From Paenibacillus montanisoli (lineage in GTDB: Bacteria > Bacillota > Bacilli > Paenibacillales > Paenibacillaceae): DNA of 64,000 bases. Below the pieces are notes generated by a model. The model had not been told where the DNA came from and did not search any database. It worked only from the letters and a program-made list of their open reading frames with translations. Numbering within the stretch: position 1 is the stretch's first letter; each line of letters starts with the position of its first letter. Shown here in pieces: positions 59,602 to 64,000 of this stretch. Position numbers and translations under genes: made by a program. The DNA is taken from assembly GCF_003268025.1 (NCBI RefSeq), contig NZ_QLUW01000006.1, positions 124,001 through 188,000 on the forward strand, written 5' to 3'.

Positions 59602-59769
59602 TTAATCATGGTCTTCAGGAGCTTTGTCGGATAAGAGGCCAATAACTTTCTCACATTTGGTGCATACCAGCATTGGAATCAGCAATTCATAGTGGTCATC
59701 GTAAATAAAAGGACGATCCGGCCGAAACTCAACCTTTGTCTCAGCGCCGCAGCATTTGGAAACCGCCAT
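59602..59769 (-). CDS. Small zinc-ribbon-like protein, 55 residues, upstream of frdC
   Basis: Too short to be found by length alone but well supported. It reads MAVSKCCGAETKVEFRP through to VCTKCEKVIGLLSDKAPEDHD. Two Cys pairs (Cys6-Cys7 and Cys37-x-x-Cys40) could bind zinc. The start ATG at 59769 follows AAGGAAGGA. The stop is 29 bases before frdC in the same direction, so it is probably the first cistron of the frd operon. It may assist assembly or be a regulator; the function is not known. Homology is not recognised. Confidence 0.65.
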   Translation of the reverse strand: MAVSKCCGAETKVEFRPDRPFIYDDHYELLIPMLVCTKCEKVIGLLSDKAPEDHD

Positions 59770-59975
59770 ACGCCATCCTTCCTTCCCGGTGGGTATTTGC
59801 AGTACGACGTTTCACTAAAACCATATTCCATACCGTGGGCAAAAATGCAGTAAATTGGAGACGCTTTCATAGTTGCTTGAGTTCAGTGAAGCGAATCCGT
59901 CTGATCACAGATTGTCGCTCCCTTTCGGGAAGCATTCATGGGAGATTAATTGAAAATGGGGATTTTATATTGCAG

Positions 59976-59998
59976 AGGCGGCCGTGAGGTCGCCTTTT
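59976..59998 (+). terminator. Small hairpin with T-run
   Basis: AGGCG-GCCGTGAGGT-CGCCT followed by five T. No rightward gene precedes it closely, so its target is unclear. The rest of the 391-base gap 59770-60160 holds the leftward frd promoter region (not resolved) and the operator at 60028. Confidence 0.45.
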
Positions 59999-60027
59999 TG
60001 CATGCACAGAAGCCCGTAAATTATGGT

Positions 60028-60050
60028 GGTACTAGAAAAAGATAGTACTA
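60028..60050. promoter_or_regulatory. Candidate YodB/HxlR-type operator, copy 2
   Basis: GGTACTAGAAAAAGATAGTA with following CTA contains the perfect TACTA-N8-TAGTA inverted repeat. It matches the motif at 2312-2334 (20 of 23 bases) and lies 110 bases upstream of the membrane-protein gene 60161. Confidence 0.5.
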
Positions 60051-60160
60051 ACTAAGTAAAACGAAAGCATTTATATTAGTTGTGTCGGTATATGTCTGAC
60101 GGCAATAGTGTTGTGCACACCTTTTTTGAAAAATTCGAGTTGGACTAAGGGGTGTTCTTT

Positions 60161-60943
60161 ATGCTAATTCGGCCGGACCAATTTCGAATCATTCATTATG
60201 CAATTTCAAAAGTCTCAGGCGCAGGACTGATTTACGTCTTGATTGCAATCTTTTCGCTACTCGGTCGATCTTTTGATGCTGTAGAATTTACGAATGGTTT
60301 GCTTTCGACAGGGCTTGCATATCTCTCGGCTTACATGATCATCTGCTCGGTATTAATCGACGTATGCACGGGTTGGATCAAGAAGAACATCCTCATTAAA
60401 ATCGTTCTTCACCCTGTCGCGGGGATGTTCTTTGTGACGTTGTTTAGCACTGATCCGGACTATAAGGAACTTCAATATGCTATAAATTTCATATTTGGAC
60501 TCCTATATTTTATCGGCACATTGCTCGCAAAACGTTTCGTAAAGACTGGATATATGTTTGCCATCGTAATATCGCTTTCACTGCTGCTGCTTTCGATGAT
60601 CGACTTCACCGTAAAAAAACAATGGGTTGAAACAAAAACCGAGACAACCTATGACGCGTCATTTGAGTTATTTAACGGGAAGCATGAGATCCCGATTGCA
60701 GTTAAAAAAGGCAAAAAATTCGAAATTACCATCGAAGCCGAACATAAGAACAACCAAAGTTATAACATGAAGATTTTCGATGAAGAGGGACATGAGGTTC
60801 AGATGTCAAACAATCTCCATGAAGCTAAGTATGAAAGTAAATTCTGGGCTGAATTTCCAATCGATAAAGACGGCACGGTCAAGCTCATCATGTATGGCTC
60901 CCACTTCAGTGGCAGCTTTCATATAGAGTGGAGCGTTAATTGA
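60161..60943 (+). CDS. Uncharacterised membrane protein with extracytoplasmic beta domain
   Basis: A 260-residue protein. About five hydrophobic helices occupy residues 15-150, and a hydrophilic C-terminal region (about 155-260) has a beta-sandwich look (GKKFEITIEAEHKN..., ITMYGSHFSGSFHIEW-like strands ending the protein). ATG 60161 has AAGGGG upstream and is preferred over GTG 60152. No homologous family is recognised. It carries the same YodB/HxlR-like operator upstream as the YiaA/B gene at 2409, which suggests a shared stress regulon. Its base composition is visibly more AT-rich than its neighbours. Confidence 0.72.
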   Translation: MLIRPDQFRIIHYAISKVSGAGLIYVLIAIFSLLGRSFDAVEFTNGLLSTGLAYLSAYMIICSVLIDVCTGWIKKNILIKIVLHPVAGMFFVTLFSTDPDYKELQYAINFIFGLLYFIGTLLAKRFVKTGYMFAIVISLSLLLLSMIDFTVKKQWVETKTETTYDASFELFNGKHEIPIAVKKGKKFEITIEAEHKNNQSYNMKIFDEEGHEVQMSNNLHEAKYESKFWAEFPIDKDGTVKLIMYGSHFSGSFHIEWSVN

Positions 60944-61029
60944 TCGCTGCTACCAAGACTTAATTGGAGCTTGTGAGAAATCAATAAGCAGCCAGTTTCA
61001 GCTCCCTCAGAGAACAACAGTTGAGAATT

Positions 61030-61056
61030 AACCGCTCAATAATAGGGCGGTTTTTC
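61030..61056 (+). terminator. Terminator after the membrane-protein gene
   Basis: AACCGC...GCGGTT stem followed by a TTTTT run, about 87 bases beyond the stop. Confidence 0.75.
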
Positions 61057-61205
61057 TATTTGCACGGAAATCAAAAAATAAAGGAAAAAGGTTAATGGAT
61101 AGCAAGGAAAGTCAACAGGATACAATAGGCAGGCTCAAGCGGCGATTGTACAATATGTAGGTAATGTAAGTTTTAGGAAAAAACATGCAGGGAGGAAGAT
61201 TTACC

Positions 61206-64000
61206 ATGAAGAAACGTCTGGGCACGTTTGCCATGGCCATGCTGCTGCTCGCGCCAATGAACTCTTACGCGATAGCAGACGGGACTTCAGCCGACGGTGT
61301 CGTGTACGGAAGCAACCTTGTTCCGAACGGTACTTTTGAAAGCGGTGCCATTAGCTGGCCGAATTGGGTCAACATCCAGATCGGCAAAGAACAGCCGCAC
61401 GGGCAAGAGTACGCCTTGAAGATTCCGGCAGGCTTCGGCATTACCGGGCTTGATTTCGGCGCGGTGGAACCGAATCGGACGTACCGGTTCGGGGCTTGGT
61501 ATAAGTTCGTGAACGGCGATCCCGGGGCGAACTTGAAGCTGACGCTCGGCAAGAGCTTCTCGCAGCAGTTGGATTTCACGAATTCCGATGGCGAATACCA
61601 CTACGTGGAAACGGTGTTTACCGCTCCGCCTGAGCTGTTCCCGTCTTCTAATTCCAATCTGCTGCTCGTAAAATGGTCGAACGCGGACTTCTACCTCGAT
61701 GACGTCGTGCTGGAGAAGGTTTCGACCGACGACGATTTGAAGAAAGAAGCGATTTCGCCTTCCTTCCTGCATTCTACGGATAATGCGGAAACGACGGTCG
61801 ATCTGGAGTGGGAGGAGCCGCAAGGGAACCCGGATGTGACGTACACGGTATATAAAGATGATGCCGCGGTGGGCGAAACCTCGGACGAATCCTTCACGGT
61901 GGACGGCCTTCAGTCTGGCGGTTCATACAATTTCAAGGTAGTGGCTTCCAAGGACGGCCAGCAGTCGTTTGCCACTAATTCGTTGAATGTCCATACGAGT
62001 ACGCCGCTTCCGGCGGCTCCAAGCCACATCTATCCGGGCCAAATCGGCGTCGGTTTGGAAGGAATCGGCGGACGCGGCTTCGAATTTGCCGACGCGGCGA
62101 AAACGCTGCGCCAGTGGGTGAAGGCGGACGGCAGCGAGGGCGTTCAGGTCGATGCGAATGGCTGGCCTCTGGAGGATGCGGCAACGGTGTTCTTCGATCA
62201 TCGGCCAGTCGCGGCATGGCTGAATGACATCGATGACCCGTTTAAGAAGTTCCCGGACATTAGCGGCGTATACAAGCTGCAGTTCAAAGGCCAAGCCGTG
62301 CTTGGCAATATGGACCCTTCCAGCCCGTTCACGGTAGAGAACCAGAAATACGACGCGCCGACGAACACGACGACGGCGGATATCGTGCTGCCGAAAGGAA
62401 GCGGCCTGCTCTTCATGACCTTTAAGCAAACGAACGGCGGCGTAAGCGACGTAAAGCTGATGCGTCCGGGCTATTCGCTTGACGGCAAAGAGACGTTTAC
62501 GAAAGAGTTTCTGGAGGCGCTTCAGCCGTTCGGCACGCTTCGCTTCATGGACTGGCTGAGCACGAATAATAACAATCCGGCTTATCCGGCGAAGACGGAA
62601 TGGAGCGACCGGAAGCTGACGACCGATGCGACGCAGCTGATTCAAGACGGCACCCACGGCGTGGCCTGGGAGTATGTCATTGAACTGGCCAACCGCACGG
62701 GCAAAGACATCTGGATCAACATTCCGGTGGCGGCCAGCGACGATTACGTGAATTCGCTGGCGAAGCTGCTGAAGGAAAAGCTTGATCCTAGCATCGACAT
62801 CTATGTGGAATATTCCAATGAGGTATGGAACGACCTGTTCAGCCAGCAAGCCTATAACAAAGCGGCGGCGATCGCCGAAGGCGGGCAGGAAGATTCCGTG
62901 CTGCGTCTGCATACGATGCAGTCGTATTTTGACGACCCGAACGATGCGGATTACACGCCGGCGAAGCGCTCGTGGACGCGCCACCGCGTAGCAAAGCGGC
63001 TGATCGAGATCGGCCGGCAGTTCCAAACGGTGTTCGGCGAGGATGCGCTGAACACGCGGGTTCGCCCGGTATTGAGCTGGTTCGCGATCATTCCGGACCA
63101 GTATGAGGATATGCTGAACTGGGTCAGCAAGGTATACGGCGATCCGAAACAGTATTTCTATGCGATCGGCAGCGCGCCTTACTTCAATTCAAGCGCAGCG
63201 AGCGACGCGGCATCGGTAACCGAGGTGTTGACGGCGATGCAGGAGGACAGCAAGCGCTTCAGCAGCCCGGATGGCAGCAAGATGTCCTTGATCCGCTTGG
63301 CGGATCAGTACGGTTTGAAGTCGTTCACGTATGAGGGCGGTCCGGATTCCGGCGGCGGCAGCACGATCAACGTGGAAAACCGCATCGCCGCTCACCGCTC
63401 GGAACAAATGGGCGATCTCGTCACCTACGATGTCGGCAACAACTTCCTCGACAAGAACGGCGACATGTTCATGTACTTCACGCTGACAAGCGGCTACAAC
63501 CGCTATGGCATGTGGGGCGCGACCGAGGATATTTTCGCTAACCTGGAGACGCCAAAATATGAAGCGTTAACGTCGCTGCTCGGCACCGATGCGCAGCCGT
63601 TCCAGGATGTGGAGGAAAATCATTTCGCGTATGAAGCCGTTAAGGCGCTGTATGCCGCTGATGTTCTGGAAGCCGGCGAAAGCTTCCATCCGAATCGTGC
63701 CCTGAAAGGCAGCGAGCTGAAAGAGATGTTGAACCGCTTGGCGGCCTATGCGAAATCGCGTTCCGCGTCGGCGTTTGCCGGCTACGCGGCGCCGGATCCG
63801 GGCAGCCCGTCTGTCAGCCGCGAGCAGTTGGCGGTACTGCTTGTGCAGGCTTATGAGGCTGGCACAGGCCGTACGGTGAAGCATCCGGAAGCGATGGTGC
63901 TGAAGGATGCGAAGCAGCTGTCGGAGGGTACGCTGGATGACGCCCAATCGGCAGTAGCAGCCGGACTGATGTCGGCAGAAGACGGCAATTTCAACCCTAA
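61206..64000 (+). CDS. S-layer-anchored clan-A-like glycoside hydrolase, 3' truncated by window edge
   Basis: About 931 codons are visible and the frame is open at base 64000. Domains in order: signal peptide (1-25, MKKRLGTFAMAMLLLAPMNS...); a carbohydrate-binding-like beta-sandwich (about 40-180, NLVPNGTFESG); a fibronectin-III-like module (about 195-270); a catalytic (beta/alpha)8-like core (about 275-790) with YVEYSNEVWND (Asn-Glu, likely acid/base) and FTYEGGPDSGGG (likely nucleophile Glu); then SLH-type repeats from about 797 (FQDVEENHFAYEAVKALYAA; a second near 870, and ending in a third start). It would hang on the cell wall by its SLH repeats. AGGGAGGAAG precedes the ATG. Sugar specificity is unknown. 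Confidence 0.85.
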   Translation, partial: MKKRLGTFAMAMLLLAPMNSYAIADGTSADGVVYGSNLVPNGTFESGAISWPNWVNIQIGKEQPHGQEYALKIPAGFGITGLDFGAVEPNRTYRFGAWYKFVNGDPGANLKLTLGKSFSQQLDFTNSDGEYHYVETVFTAPPELFPSSNSNLLLVKWSNADFYLDDVVLEKVSTDDDLKKEAISPSFLHSTDNAETTVDLEWEEPQGNPDVTYTVYKDDAAVGETSDESFTVDGLQSGGSYNFKVVASKDGQQSFATNSLNVHTSTPLPAAPSHIYPGQIGVGLEGIGGRGFEFADAAKTLRQWVKADGSEGVQVDANGWPLEDAATVFFDHRPVAAWLNDIDDPFKKFPDISGVYKLQFKGQAVLGNMDPSSPFTVENQKYDAPTNTTTADIVLPKGSGLLFMTFKQTNGGVSDVKLMRPGYSLDGKETFTKEFLEALQPFGTLRFMDWLSTNNNNPAYPAKTEWSDRKLTTDATQLIQDGTHGVAWEYVIELANRTGKDIWINIPVAASDDYVNSLAKLLKEKLDPSIDIYVEYSNEVWNDLFSQQAYNKAAAIAEGGQEDSVLRLHTMQSYFDDPNDADYTPAKRSWTRHRVAKRLIEIGRQFQTVFGEDALNTRVRPVLSWFAIIPDQYEDMLNWVSKVYGDPKQYFYAIGSAPYFNSSAASDAASVTEVLTAMQEDSKRFSSPDGSKMSLIRLADQYGLKSFTYEGGPDSGGGSTINVENRIAAHRSEQMGDLVTYDVGNNFLDKNGDMFMYFTLTSGYNRYGMWGATEDIFANLETPKYEALTSLLGTDAQPFQDVEENHFAYEAVKALYAADVLEAGESFHPNRALKGSELKEMLNRLAAYAKSRSASAFAGYAAPDPGSPSVSREQLAVLLVQAYEAGTGRTVKHPEAMVLKDAKQLSEGTLDDAQSAVAAGLMSAEDGNFNP

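Noticed and set aside
59679..59870. Leftward 63-codon frame upstream of frdC
   Set aside because: It overlaps the better-supported zinc-ribbon gene in another frame and has no good RBS.
1..64000. CRISPR array, tRNA, rRNA, intact insertion sequence or prophage
   Set aside because: No regularly spaced direct repeats, no tRNA-like cloverleaf recognised, and no transposase, integrase or phage structural gene in any frame.

Overview
The window looks like chromosomal DNA of a spore-former-type Firmicute of the Paenibacillaceae (Paenibacillus/Cohnella-like). This is an inference from moderately high GC, strong AGGAGG-type ribosome binding sites, many intracellular glycoside hydrolases and Gfo/Idh/MocA dehydrogenases, AraC-type regulators, lipoboxes with the Gram-positive pattern, an SLH-type surface glycosidase and a copper-amine-oxidase-like stalk domain. 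I see no rRNA, tRNA, CRISPR array, prophage or intact insertion sequence.

Layout. 1-2259: end of a pectin-lyase-fold (GH28-like) gene and a GH32 fructosidase. 2409-5259: YiaA/B membrane protein, dienelactone-hydrolase-like protein, PepD. 5517-7360: pirin, MarR and FMN-reductase operon behind a perfect consensus promoter, probably a quinone/electrophile response. 7735-12653: leftward operon (seven-bladed FG-GAP protein, Gfo/Idh dehydrogenase, GH4 glycosidase) with a divergent AraC regulator. 12727-19829: lipoproteins, a PhyH dioxygenase, a tight run of methyltransferase, P-loop kinase and a nucleotidyltransferase-phospholipase D fusion, and an uncharacterised protein. 19886-24310: epimerase, orphan ParB-like protein with a huge Ala-rich tail, TIM-barrel protein and CatE-like dioxygenase. 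24507-28119: heterodimeric ABC exporter with one degenerate ATP site. 28371-33306: TerC-like protein, TrpXYZ-type ABC importer, lipase-like hydrolase. 33543-43605: large sugar/sugar-acid catabolic region (two Gfo/Idh dehydrogenases, two TIM-barrel isomerases, a decayed PhyH gene, a GntR/FCD repressor, and an operon of enolase-superfamily dehydratase, SDR, MDR, cupin and mutarotase-like protein). 43792-46010: DUF6157-type protein and a secreted propeller. 46060-49978: Fur-box-controlled siderophore importer with an AraC activator. 50229-56145: MDR, AraC, Gfo/Idh and GH78 rhamnosidase. 56365-59769: a Wolinella-type quinol:fumarate reductase (frdCAB) preceded by a 55-residue zinc-ribbon-like gene. 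60161-64000: membrane protein and a truncated S-layer-anchored glycosidase that runs off the right edge.

How it fits together: most of the window is plant-polysaccharide and sugar-acid catabolism, with oxidation at sugar carbons by Gfo/Idh enzymes next to glycosidases, each block with its own AraC or GntR switch and, in two places, cre-like sites. Other parts serve stress (quinone detoxification, drug export), iron uptake and anaerobic-type respiration.

The most notable non-gene signal is a family of about 170-185 bp intergenic elements (7432, 9226, 14475), each built of four copies of a roughly 28-base module arranged as two nested inverted repeats. Other signals worth a look are a shared YodB/HxlR-like operator upstream of two membrane-protein genes, a cluster of DnaA-box-like 9-mers at 28129-28183, and a hairpin cluster at 38152-38297. 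I found no single locus that I can assert to be a new system. The best candidates are the nested repeats and the nucleotidyltransferase-PLD fusion with its neighbours.
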